Of a stretch of DNA of 64,000 bases, positions 42,049 to 50,268 are shown one piece after another. The notes under the pieces were generated by a model. It worked only from the letters and a program-made list of their open reading frames with translations, was not told the origin of the DNA and did not search any database. The DNA is from Sphingobium arseniciresistens (GTDB lineage Bacteria; Pseudomonadota; Alphaproteobacteria; Sphingomonadales; Sphingomonadaceae): the NCBI GenBank assembly GCA_029167225.1, contig JARFNK010000010.1, forward strand, positions 144,902-208,901, in the 5' to 3' direction. Numbering within the stretch: position 1 is the stretch's first letter; every line of letters starts with the position of its first letter. Position numbers and translations under genes: made by a program.

Positions 42049-45024
42049 CTACCGTTTGAGACGCACCCGCATACGGCGCGCGCGTTCACGGAACGCTTCC
42101 TCGCCGCCTTCGAGAATATCGCAGACCGCTTTCCGGATCGGTTCGTCCTCGAGTCCGCCAGCGGTATAGGTGATCGGCGGCAGGCCTCCGCTCTGGTGAG
42201 CACCACAATCAGCGATGATGATCTGGTCCGCATCCGTGTTGATGACGAGGTTGGCGTTGTGGGTCACCATGATGACCTGTCGCTTGGCCTTGGCCGCTAT
42301 GAACAGGGACACCAGTTCGTCGAACACGGATTTCGGGTCGAGATTCTCTTCGGGCTGATCGATGATGAGGGGCCGATCGTCACCATCGTCGAGGGCGAGA
42401 TAGAGCAGCAGCAGAACGATCCCGCGAGTGCCCGGCGACAGCTTCCGAATATCGACGCCGTCATAGGCAATCTCGTAGCGCACAGCGATGTGGTCTGTGC
42501 CGAACAGCCATTGCGCGAACTGCTTCGACCAGGCGCGGAAGTCGGCCTGCTGCGTCGGTGCGTAGGGCGCATGGACAAGGATGTCGCGCGTATAGGTGGC
42601 GATGAAGCCGGACATGGCCGCCTGCACATCGGCGGCGCTGCCCTGCTGCCACGCGGGTTTCAGGACTGTCTCGGCCACTTTGATCAAGGAACCACGTCCA
42701 TAGAAGGGACCGGCCTTGCGGCAATCGATCAAATGATCCTCCGCGACATTGCCCCAACCGGCGGCATCGACGATGCGGGTGACCGAGAAGCTGAGTTTCC
42801 GCAGCGTGCCGGAAGCGGCCGCTAGTTTGGCCATGAGCGGCGCGTACAGGCCCGCGAGCGCGGTCTGCTCGCTGATCACGGCCTGGAAGACACGGCCATA
42901 TGCGGCATCGCGTTCGCCTTGCAGCACCTTGCGGCGATCCGCCGCGCCCTGCGCGTCGGTCAGACGGGCTTCGACCCCCTGAAGCTCGCTATTCTCCTGG
43001 CCAATGCGGGCCGAGAGCGCCGTGTATTGGTTGCGGACGACCTGATCCGCGCTGATCAACTGCTCAAGGCGCGCCATCTCGGCCTTGACCAGCGCAAGCG
43101 GCAGGCTGGCTAGATCTACACCGTCACCGATCAGCGCGGTGTTCGGATTTCCGGGCGGCGGCGGCACGCCGTTCAGTGCGGCGATCTGCTGGTCGGCCCA
43201 GCGCACATAGCCTGACAGAGCGTTGTCGACATCGCCCTTGTAGATCAGCAGGAAATCCTCCCACTGCTTGCCATCAAGGCCGCTGGCCGGATGGCGTGCC
43301 TGTGCCTGACGTAACAACTCGGGGGCCTTGGTGGCCCGCATGCTGACCACCTCATCTTGCAGTGCCAGGAAAGTGCGGCGCTGATTAGCATAGGCTTGGA
43401 CCTTCGCGTCGATCGCCTGCGCCGCCTGGTTCAGTTGCCCGTGCCGCGCCGCTTGCGCTTCGGTGCCCTTGACGACGAGCTTGGCCAGATCTGCGGTGTA
43501 GCCAGCGATCAATACGCGCTTCTGTGCAGCTTGCCCCGTCAACGCGGTCACAAGCGCCTCTTTCTCGAATTCCTCGGCGATGCGATCTGAAATATCAGCG
43601 ATCGCCTCGGCTTCGCGCTGGCGAGCCTGTTGGAAGCGGACGGTGCGGCGCTCGCGCAACTGGACGAAATTCACTGCACCGTCACGTTGATCATAGGGGT
43701 GCGCCTCGAAGATGACGCGTTCGATCTCGCGGATCAGTCCCTCGGAGGCTCCTTTCGATGAGCAAAGCTCCTCGACGAACTGCTGCGAGAGATAGCGCGC
43801 TCGCGGAAAGGCGAGAGGGTCGTTGGCGTCGCGTCCGTCGAGGAAGCGACTGGTTTGCGTACCACCGCCCCAGGTCAACGTGGCCCGGGCGTTGCCGATG
43901 AGGGAACGCGCACGGACGAGGAAGGAAGGACTGATATTCTCGTCTGCCCTCCAGGCTGCCGGCGTGATCGCGTCGCATCCTGCGGCGATCATGTCGGCAA
44001 GCGCGGTCTTGCCCGAGCCGCGCGCGCCGATAATTGCCACCAGTCCGGGATTGAGCGGCACGACGGAGGTGGAGGCCCAGCTTCCGTCCGCTATCTCGAC
44101 CTGGGCTATCACTTGTGAGGGCATTGCCGTATGCGGCGGTTCGACACCGACATAGGCGCGACCATCAGGGTCGATGCAGGCTTGCCGCAGCGCATCGAAG
44201 GTCACCGCACCCTTGATCCAAGTGAAACGGTCGTGCGTCGGTTGGCCCACCGCCTGGTGATCGTGGGCATCACTGCCGTGAAGGCACGGCTTACAGCCGG
44301 CGTAATCTTCTCGGAGTTGGTCGGCGGAAAGTACCCCCTGGCCTAGCCAGAAGGCGCGATCCTTGGGGCTGCTCGTGAATATGATATGAGCGAACTTCTC
44401 GATCTCTTGACGCACAGTTGCGTCCGCAGCCTGCCGCAGCCCGGACGTACCATCATTACTCCCACCCGCCACTGCGACGAGAATGTTGTGCTTCGCCCAG
44501 TCATTGTCGCCCAGAACCTTGCGTAGCTGGGTGAAATTGACCTTGAACTGGGTCGCGCCATGGGCGAGCGCTGCGCGATCGTCGATAAGTGCGGGATTTG
44601 CGCGGCGACCGAGCCGGATCAGATCCGCTCGACTACAATCGAAATCATCGTCGAACGCATGGAATTGCAGCCTGGTGAGGATGCGCTTCACGGCGGCGAG
44701 ATGATCCGGATCCTCCGGGCTGACGAGAAGGTGGACATTCACGAAACCGGATTTGGCGGCCACATCGAGCCGGATCTCGATGTTTGGGAAGATCAGATCG
44801 ACGTTCGGGAGCCGATTGGCGGCCTTGTAGCCAAGAATCTGCTCGTAGGTGTCGGTGACATAGTAATCTGTCGCAGCGATGGCCTCAATGACGGGCGAGC
44901 GCGCCTCAAGCGCCGCGATATAGTCTCCCCACGGATCGGCCCCACCAAACTGGTTGTTGAGGACGGTTCCTGGCGCATGAATATGTGGCTCCCACCGACG
45001 CCACTCCGACCCCCTAGCAATCAT
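42049..45024 (-). CDS. TrlF-type PHP-SMC fusion ATPase
   Basis: 991 residues. The N-terminus is a PHP phosphoesterase-like domain (H14 and H16 in PHIHAPG, and HGSDAHD at 249-255). It is followed by an SMC/ABC ATPase half: Walker A GARGSGKT at 333-340, a long coiled region (about 425-800) and, near the C-terminus, a signature-like segment SPGTRGIVLLLLYLAL (about 864-880), Walker B LIIDQPEENLD (Asp 889) and the H-loop VTHN. This domain order matches the TrlF family; such proteins recur in phage-defence islands. It is the first gene of the leftward operon; GGAGAGG precedes its ATG. Confidence 0.9.
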   Translation of the reverse strand: MIARGSEWRRWEPHIHAPGTVLNNQFGGADPWGDYIAALEARSPVIEAIAATDYYVTDTYEQILGYKAANRLPNVDLIFPNIEIRLDVAAKSGFVNVHLLVSPEDPDHLAAVKRILTRLQFHAFDDDFDCSRADLIRLGRRANPALIDDRAALAHGATQFKVNFTQLRKVLGDNDWAKHNILVAVAGGSNDGTSGLRQAADATVRQEIEKFAHIIFTSSPKDRAFWLGQGVLSADQLREDYAGCKPCLHGSDAHDHQAVGQPTHDRFTWIKGAVTFDALRQACIDPDGRAYVGVEPPHTAMPSQVIAQVEIADGSWASTSVVPLNPGLVAIIGARGSGKTALADMIAAGCDAITPAAWRADENISPSFLVRARSLIGNARATLTWGGGTQTSRFLDGRDANDPLAFPRARYLSQQFVEELCSSKGASEGLIREIERVIFEAHPYDQRDGAVNFVQLRERRTVRFQQARQREAEAIADISDRIAEEFEKEALVTALTGQAAQKRVLIAGYTADLAKLVVKGTEAQAARHGQLNQAAQAIDAKVQAYANQRRTFLALQDEVVSMRATKAPELLRQAQARHPASGLDGKQWEDFLLIYKGDVDNALSGYVRWADQQIAALNGVPPPPGNPNTALIGDGVDLASLPLALVKAEMARLEQLISADQVVRNQYTALSARIGQENSELQGVEARLTDAQGAADRRKVLQGERDAAYGRVFQAVISEQTALAGLYAPLMAKLAAASGTLRKLSFSVTRIVDAAGWGNVAEDHLIDCRKAGPFYGRGSLIKVAETVLKPAWQQGSAADVQAAMSGFIATYTRDILVHAPYAPTQQADFRAWSKQFAQWLFGTDHIAVRYEIAYDGVDIRKLSPGTRGIVLLLLYLALDDGDDRPLIIDQPEENLDPKSVFDELVSLFIAAKAKRQVIMVTHNANLVINTDADQIIIADCGAHQSGGLPPITYTAGGLEDEPIRKAVCDILEGGEEAFRERARRMRVRLKR

Positions 45025-45544
45025 TACCTCTCCGCTTCGAACTTCCCCATCTATGCGTCTGCATAGACGATGACGTGACCAGTTGGAATTTGAACTCGCA
45101 CGAAGAACGAAACGACTTCCAGAGCATCGTGAACGAGGGAAGCGATGCCGGCTGATGACATACCTTGGCGCCGCATGACACGGGCCATGAGGATCGAGTG
45201 ATGTTCAGAAATCCCGAGAAGGTGGCAACCTATACAGAAGGGTCAAGTCGTTTCGTAGCTCGGCTTGGGCGCCTCATCGGATGACGGAGCTGCTGTTGAT
45301 TGGTTATGTGGGCCGGAAGCCTTCGGGTCCATCCGCGCAATCGACGCAGGATGGCCGGTCGAGGCTGTTTCCCTCTTGCCTGACCTCAGCCCGTTGCATA
45401 TCGAACGACGACGCAGTGACGTAAGGCTGGCTGAAACAGCTGCATCTCGCGTCTTTGTTGGTATATTTGTTGGCACAATGACAGACGTTCGGCAAAAAGT
45501 CACCTGACTACAAGTCGTTAGAGCACTTTTTCGATTCCGGCTCG
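45025..45544. other. Gene-poor region upstream of the TrlF operon
   Basis: About 520 bases with no gene I can support. It should contain the promoter of the leftward TrlF operon, but I do not see a clear -35/-10 pair. Short frames on both strands look non-coding. Confidence 0.5.
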
Positions 45545-45594
45545 GGAGCCGATATGACCTGACCGACTGCGAGTGGCGCGCGATCGAACCGCTG
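45545..45594 (+). mobile_element. Fragment of an IS5-family transposase gene
   Basis: The bases translate as SRYDLTDCEWRAIEPL, matching the conserved N-terminus of IS5-family (IS1031/IS5-like) transposases, which usually begins near RYDLTDFEWR. The frame breaks at once on both sides, so only a short remnant remains. It marks an old insertion at the edge of the defence-like block. Confidence 0.55.
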
Positions 45595-45692
45595 GAGCAA
45601 TTCCGATCCGATTGCATCGGTTCGGCTGCTCTAAGCTTTTGGTTTACCGCATTTTCCGAGCCAGCAGCAGATTCCGTCTGCTTGGAAAATGC
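45595..45692. repeat. Two adjacent imperfect palindromes (intergenic repeat-like)
   Basis: The first (45595-45631) has arms GAGCA...CCGAT and ATCGG...TGCTC; the second (45649-45692) has arms GCATTTTCC and GGAAAATGC plus inner AGCAG/CTGCT. The words resemble short interspersed palindromes of alphaproteobacterial intergenic DNA. They lie just before the 3-prime end of the GntR gene and could act as a bidirectional terminator. Confidence 0.5.
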
Positions 45693-45703
45693 TCCAGAGC
45701 GGG

Positions 45704-46465
45704 TCAAGACTCCCCTTGTTCAACGACCAGATCGTAAGCGTCTCCGCGATAGTAGCACTCCGTCGCTTCGACGAGGCGACCATCCGGCAAGAAGGCGCGG
45801 CGTTCGATCGCAAGGCAAGGGTCGCCCTTGGAAATGCCGAGCATCTCGGCGTGCTCGGCACTGAACCCGATGGAACGCAACCTTTGAAGCGCTCGCACCG
45901 GTCGATGGCCGACGACATCCAGCGCTGCGTAAAGCGATTCATTGACGACGTCAGCAGAGGGGAGAGCCCATCCCGGCAGCATCGCCCGTTCGATCGCCAT
46001 GGTCTCACCGTCTGCGCAACGGATCCGGTGAAGTCGCAGGACGCGGGATCCCGGTGAGAGGCCCAGCAACATCGCTTCTTCCGGGGTTACGGCTCCTTCC
46101 GATCGATCGATCCATATATTGCCCGGCTTGCGTCCCCTGGACGCCATATCCTCGGAAAATGAGGACATGATCGAAAAGCTTTTTTCAACCCGGTGTTCGC
46201 CATCGGCACGGTTCGGTACGGCGACAAAAGTGCCTGCGCCCTGCCGTCGCTCCAGGAGTCCTTCGTCGACCAGCCCGTCAATAGCCTTACGGACGGTCAC
46301 ACGCGAAACGCCGTACTCTTCAACCAGTTCGCGTTCGGCCGGCAAGGCGGCCCCCGCTGCGATACGATGCGTATCGACCGCTTCCCGGATGAGGCGCTGA
46401 AGGCGCATGTAACGGGGTCCCGTGTCGTTTTCGACAAGCGGACCTATCTTACTCGCGGCGGTCAT
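45704..46465 (-). CDS. GntR-family regulator with UTRA domain
   Basis: 253 residues from ATG 46465 (MTAASKIGPLVENDTG); 18 further upstream codons look non-coding. The N-terminal winged helix has RYMRLQRLIREAVDTHRIAA, LPAERELVEEYGVSRVTVRK and GLLERRQGAGTFVA, the GntR/HutC pattern. The C-terminal half is a UTRA ligand-binding domain (ESLYAALDVVGHRPVRALQR, LGISKGDPCLAIERRAFLPD, ATECYYRGDAYDL). UTRA GntR proteins such as NagR sense amino-sugar phosphates, which fits the neighbouring TonB receptor and amino-sugar enzymes. It may repress itself and the receptor gene. The 3-prime end faces the repeat at 45595-45692. Confidence 0.9.
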   Translation of the reverse strand: MTAASKIGPLVENDTGPRYMRLQRLIREAVDTHRIAAGAALPAERELVEEYGVSRVTVRKAIDGLVDEGLLERRQGAGTFVAVPNRADGEHRVEKSFSIMSSFSEDMASRGRKPGNIWIDRSEGAVTPEEAMLLGLSPGSRVLRLHRIRCADGETMAIERAMLPGWALPSADVVNESLYAALDVVGHRPVRALQRLRSIGFSAEHAEMLGISKGDPCLAIERRAFLPDGRLVEATECYYRGDAYDLVVEQGES

Positions 46466-46524
46466 AGCTTTCCTCTTCGCGTCAGCGATACGCCGAGACC
46501 ACGACAATGTGAATATCATTTAGT

Positions 46525-46552
46525 ATCATATTGGTATTAATAATCCGGACAA
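46525..46552 (-). promoter_or_regulatory. Candidate promoter and operator of the GntR gene
   Basis: Read leftward, TTGTCC (46547-46552) is 16 bases from TATGAT (46525-46530), a near-consensus pair, about 60 bases before the gntR start. The spacer carries TTGGTAT, and the downstream promoter region of the receptor gene carries ATGGTATGG at 47062-47070; both resemble the half-site of HutC/NagR-type operators. Autoregulation is plausible. Confidence 0.4.
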
Positions 46553-47294
46553 AAGAGAAAGAAAGCAACATCACCCTGATCCTGTGCCGTGGACTCATAA
46601 GGTGCAACGAACGCAGCGACCGTCAGCGCCAACTGGCAATTATCCGATAAGAAGAGCAAATGCCAGCGCGTCCCGATGCGTATGCCGCGCCGCAAGGCGA
46701 GACAAGTTCGCGCACTGCAGCCTTTGCCCATGCATTCGGCATGGGCGGTCCGCAAAAAGGACATCTGTAAAGCCCACCCCTCCCCACCGCGATCGGCTCA
46801 TCCAGGGCTGCAAGCCCCTGAGAGATCAGCGCCGGTTCCACGCTGACGAGCATGTGCATGACGACAGATGCTCCGGCCTCAGACATTTCGATATGCATGA
46901 GCGCGGGGCGGCGGTGCCGTTGATAACACCGGAGGCTTCCGGGTCGGAGGACAGAGGTCGCACCTGCTTTCACATTCGACGAATCCTCTTCTCAACATGT
47001 TGAAGCCCGCCCCTTGGAACTCATGGATATTGGTTTTATTTTGACCAAAACTCATAGCACAATGGTATGGTCAATAGATTAGATTGTGGCAGCTCGCTCT
47101 CGATCCGGAAGCCGTTCAAGCGACAACTTGAAGCCTGTCGGCGCGCAGTTCGAAATGGCACCTACCGCCGCAACCTTAACATTCCAGACAATTTCTAGCA
47201 CCATACAGATGCCAAAGCAGGCCATTCTGGCGCCAGCCCTATAAACCCCTGCAAAAAACAATACCAAAATAATCTTGTTTGTATCTAAATGGAC
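46553..47294. other. Gene-poor stretch between the GntR and TonB-receptor genes
   Basis: About 740 bases with no supported gene. An open minus-strand frame (46623-46973) contains a CPFCG knuckle but has no recognisable family, start site or partner, and may be a remnant. The right part is AT-rich and holds an inverted repeat TTGACC (47041-47046) / GGTCAA (47069-47074) beside the word ATGGTATGG. Confidence 0.45.
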
Positions 47295-47325
47295 TTGACT
47301 CGCTTTTGTGCCTTTGTGACATAAT
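47295..47325 (+). promoter_or_regulatory. Candidate promoter of the TonB-dependent receptor gene
   Basis: TTGACT (47295-47300) lies 19 bases from CATAAT (47320-47325), close to a sigma-70 consensus pair but with a slightly long spacer. It is about 90 bases before the preferred receptor start. A GGGAGGAG run at 47353-47361 further on is too far from that start to be its ribosome site. Confidence 0.35.
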
Positions 47326-47415
47326 AGCGCAACAAATAAAAAATGTCGTTTGCGGGAGGAGCGAGAGTCCAGTCGGACTTCTCCGTTCCTAGAAACACGG
47401 TTCAGGGTGTTAGAC

Positions 47416-50160
47416 ATGACAAATTCCGAACGAATTTTCGACCCGATCACGCAACGAATGAGCAGGCTGGCGCTACTGCTTTCCAGTTGCGCACCAGTCC
47501 TCCTGACGGCAGGCCCGGCAATGGCCCAGACAGATGCGACATCCGCCTCTTCTGCGGCGACCCCGGCTGGAGGGGCCAACGAACCGGGCGATGACATCGT
47601 CGTCACCGGCTTCCGTAGCAGCCTTCAAAATGCCCTGGACGCCAAGCGCACGGACGTCCGCGTCACCGACGGCATCTCGGCCGAGGATATCGGCAAGTTT
47701 CCCGCAGAGAATATTACCGAGGCGATCCAGCGCATCTCAGGCGTCCAGATGTCGAACATCAACGGCCGCGGCGCAACGATCAGCATCCGCGGCCTGGGTC
47801 CGCAATATGCGCTGACGACCATCAACGGCCAGACTTTCAAGAGCGCTGACTTCACCGACGGCTTCCGTTACGACATCATCCAGACCGAACTCGCCAACGC
47901 GGTTGAAGTCGTCAAGTCACCCACCGCAATGATGGACACGGGCGGTCTTTCGGGCACGGTGAACATCACCACCCCCAAGCCGCTCGACTATAAGGACCGC
48001 CAGGTCATCCTGTCGGTCAAGGGCCAGAATTCGGAATATTCGGGGGGCAAAATCACTCCCAAGATCAGCGGCAGCTATGTCGACCAGTTCGCCGACGGCA
48101 CGCTTGGCGTCTATGCCAACCTCGGCTACCAGAAGCTGCGCGACCGCGCTGACTATTTCTGGATGGACCGCTGGGCCGACGCCACCGTCAATGGCGAGGC
48201 CGTACAGCTACCGCGGCGACCGCGCTACCGCCGGATCGATCGTGACACCGAAAGGCTGATGGCCAGCGGCGGAATCCAGTGGAAACCTTCGGATCGTTTC
48301 GAGGTGAACGCCACCGCCATCTATGCGCGCGACAAGACCGACTATGACCTGAACCAGCAGGTCTTCCTGTTCAATACCGCCAGGATCACGGCGAACGATG
48401 TCACCAACGGCATCGCCACCAATGTGACGGCGACGAACTTCACCATGGAGAACAACCGCCAACACGAGGACCGCGACCTCACCAGTCAGGGCTACACACT
48501 TGGCGCCAAATGGAACGACGGGAACGGCTGGCTGGCCAGCACGACGCTGAACTACACCAAAGGCTCCACATATCAGCGCGAGGCAGCGGCGATCGTCGGC
48601 GTCAATATCCCTACGGCGACGATCGACTTCACCGATCCTGATGCGGTCGCCTTCTCGGTCGGCACGGACCTCACCAGTCCCGGTCTCTACCAGCGTAACA
48701 GCCTGTTGCGCAACGAGTACCCGAACGGGGCCACGCGTCGCATGCGTTCGTCCGAGAAGTCAGCCCAGTTCGATCTCAGCCGCGAAGTCGAGTTCGGACC
48801 GATCTCCAAGCTGAGCGCAGGCGTGAAGTATCGCAACGAAACCTTCAACCGCTACGTCTCGCGGCATGACATGATCGCCCTCTCCAATGCTCCGGCGGCG
48901 ACGAGCAGCATCTTCCCCGACATGACCACTCAGAACTATCCGGTCTCCGGCTTCCTCAATGGGAATTCAGGCATTCCGAATGCGTGGATCGGGCCCGACC
49001 TCGCTGCTTATGATGGAGCCCTGAGCGCGGCCGGCATAACAGTTCCGGACATCTTCGCACCGGAAGCCAGCTATCATGTCGCGCGCGACATGCCCGCAGT
49101 CTATGCAATGGCCGATATCGATACGACCGTGGCCGGAATGCCCGTGCGTGGCAACATCGGCATGCGCTACGAGCATACCAAGCAGAAGGTGCTCGGCAAC
49201 GTGACCGGCCCGCGCGACGACGGCTACGACGAAGTCCAGCAGAAAATCGGCGAATATACGGTCACCCAGAAGTACGGCAATTTCCTGCCCAGCCTCAGCC
49301 TGGTGGCCGAACCCACCAGCACGCTGCAGGTCCGCTTCGCCGCCGCCAAAGTCCTGGTCCGACCGTTCATGGACTCGCGCACCTCGATGGCCCAGACCAC
49401 CTCGTCCAGTCCCAACACGTTCCCGGCCGGAACCAACACGATCACCGTCGACCTCGGCCAAGCGACGCTCAAGCCGCTGACAGCCAAGCAGCTTGACCTG
49501 GGCGTCGAATGGTATTTCGAGCGTGGCAGCGCCCTGTCGATCAACGGTTTCTACAAGTGGATCAAAAACGGGACCTATTCTGCGCTAATCTGCCCCGGCT
49601 CGTTCAACAACACGACGCTTTCCACCAGCGCAGCGGGCGAATGCGTCGATGGTCCGGGGAACGTCTACGACATCACCCAGACGCTCAACGATCCCAGCAC
49701 GATCCGGGTCAAGGGCTTCGAAGTGAGCTGGACGCAGTCGTTCGACCGCTTCCTGCCCATCGACGGCTTTGGCGTGATGGCGAACCTGACCCGCGTCTAT
49801 CCGCAGAGCGTCGCTATCGGCACCGGCTACACGATCCGCAACCTTTCGAAGGTCACGTGGAACCTGGTGCCCTACTGGGAGAACGAGCACTTCAACATCC
49901 GCGCAGCGATCAACCATCGCAGCGGCTACGAGCAGAACAGCGCCGACAGCTTCTTTGCCTATGCGGGCCATACCGTGCGCGCCCGTACGCAGGTTGACTT
50001 GAGCGGAGGCTACTCGCCGAGCGAGCATCTCAGCTTCACCGCCGGCGTCATCAACCTCAACAACAGCCGCGAGGAAGCATATTATACCGATCCCTCGATC
50101 TGGCAGGAGAGCAGCTTCTATGGCCGCAGCTTCTACCTTTCGGCGACGCTGAAACTCTGA
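47416..50160 (+). CDS. TonB-dependent receptor (Xanthomonas/Caulobacter type)
   Basis: 914 residues from ATG 47416 (MTNSERIFDPITQRMSRLAL), with a signal peptide ending AGPAMA and a TonB-box-like DDIVVTG. The plug domain (about 70-190) shows FPAENITEAIQRISGVQM, GRGATISIRGLGPQYALTTI and VVKSPTAMMDTGGLSGTVNI; the 22-strand barrel ends in KL after FYLSATL. Receptors of this TIGR01782-like group take up carbohydrates. With GH89 and NagX next door, the ligand is probably a GlcNAc-containing oligosaccharide. Upstream in-frame codons from TTG 47350 are possible but unlikely. Confidence 0.92.
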   Translation: MTNSERIFDPITQRMSRLALLLSSCAPVLLTAGPAMAQTDATSASSAATPAGGANEPGDDIVVTGFRSSLQNALDAKRTDVRVTDGISAEDIGKFPAENITEAIQRISGVQMSNINGRGATISIRGLGPQYALTTINGQTFKSADFTDGFRYDIIQTELANAVEVVKSPTAMMDTGGLSGTVNITTPKPLDYKDRQVILSVKGQNSEYSGGKITPKISGSYVDQFADGTLGVYANLGYQKLRDRADYFWMDRWADATVNGEAVQLPRRPRYRRIDRDTERLMASGGIQWKPSDRFEVNATAIYARDKTDYDLNQQVFLFNTARITANDVTNGIATNVTATNFTMENNRQHEDRDLTSQGYTLGAKWNDGNGWLASTTLNYTKGSTYQREAAAIVGVNIPTATIDFTDPDAVAFSVGTDLTSPGLYQRNSLLRNEYPNGATRRMRSSEKSAQFDLSREVEFGPISKLSAGVKYRNETFNRYVSRHDMIALSNAPAATSSIFPDMTTQNYPVSGFLNGNSGIPNAWIGPDLAAYDGALSAAGITVPDIFAPEASYHVARDMPAVYAMADIDTTVAGMPVRGNIGMRYEHTKQKVLGNVTGPRDDGYDEVQQKIGEYTVTQKYGNFLPSLSLVAEPTSTLQVRFAAAKVLVRPFMDSRTSMAQTTSSSPNTFPAGTNTITVDLGQATLKPLTAKQLDLGVEWYFERGSALSINGFYKWIKNGTYSALICPGSFNNTTLSTSAAGECVDGPGNVYDITQTLNDPSTIRVKGFEVSWTQSFDRFLPIDGFGVMANLTRVYPQSVAIGTGYTIRNLSKVTWNLVPYWENEHFNIRAAINHRSGYEQNSADSFFAYAGHTVRARTQVDLSGGYSPSEHLSFTAGVINLNNSREEAYYTDPSIWQESSFYGRSFYLSATLKL

Positions 50161-50268
50161 CAACCACAATGCATCGCGCGGCGTGTCCGGGACGTCCAAG
50201 GCACGCCGCGCCCGTATACATGGTCCCGCGCCAACCGAACGGAATGCGCTGGCACCGCCGGAGAAATC

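Noticed and set aside
46623-46973. 116-codon minus-strand frame with a CPFCG knuckle
   Set aside because: A zinc-knuckle-like motif alone is weak; no ribosome site, partner or wider similarity recognised.
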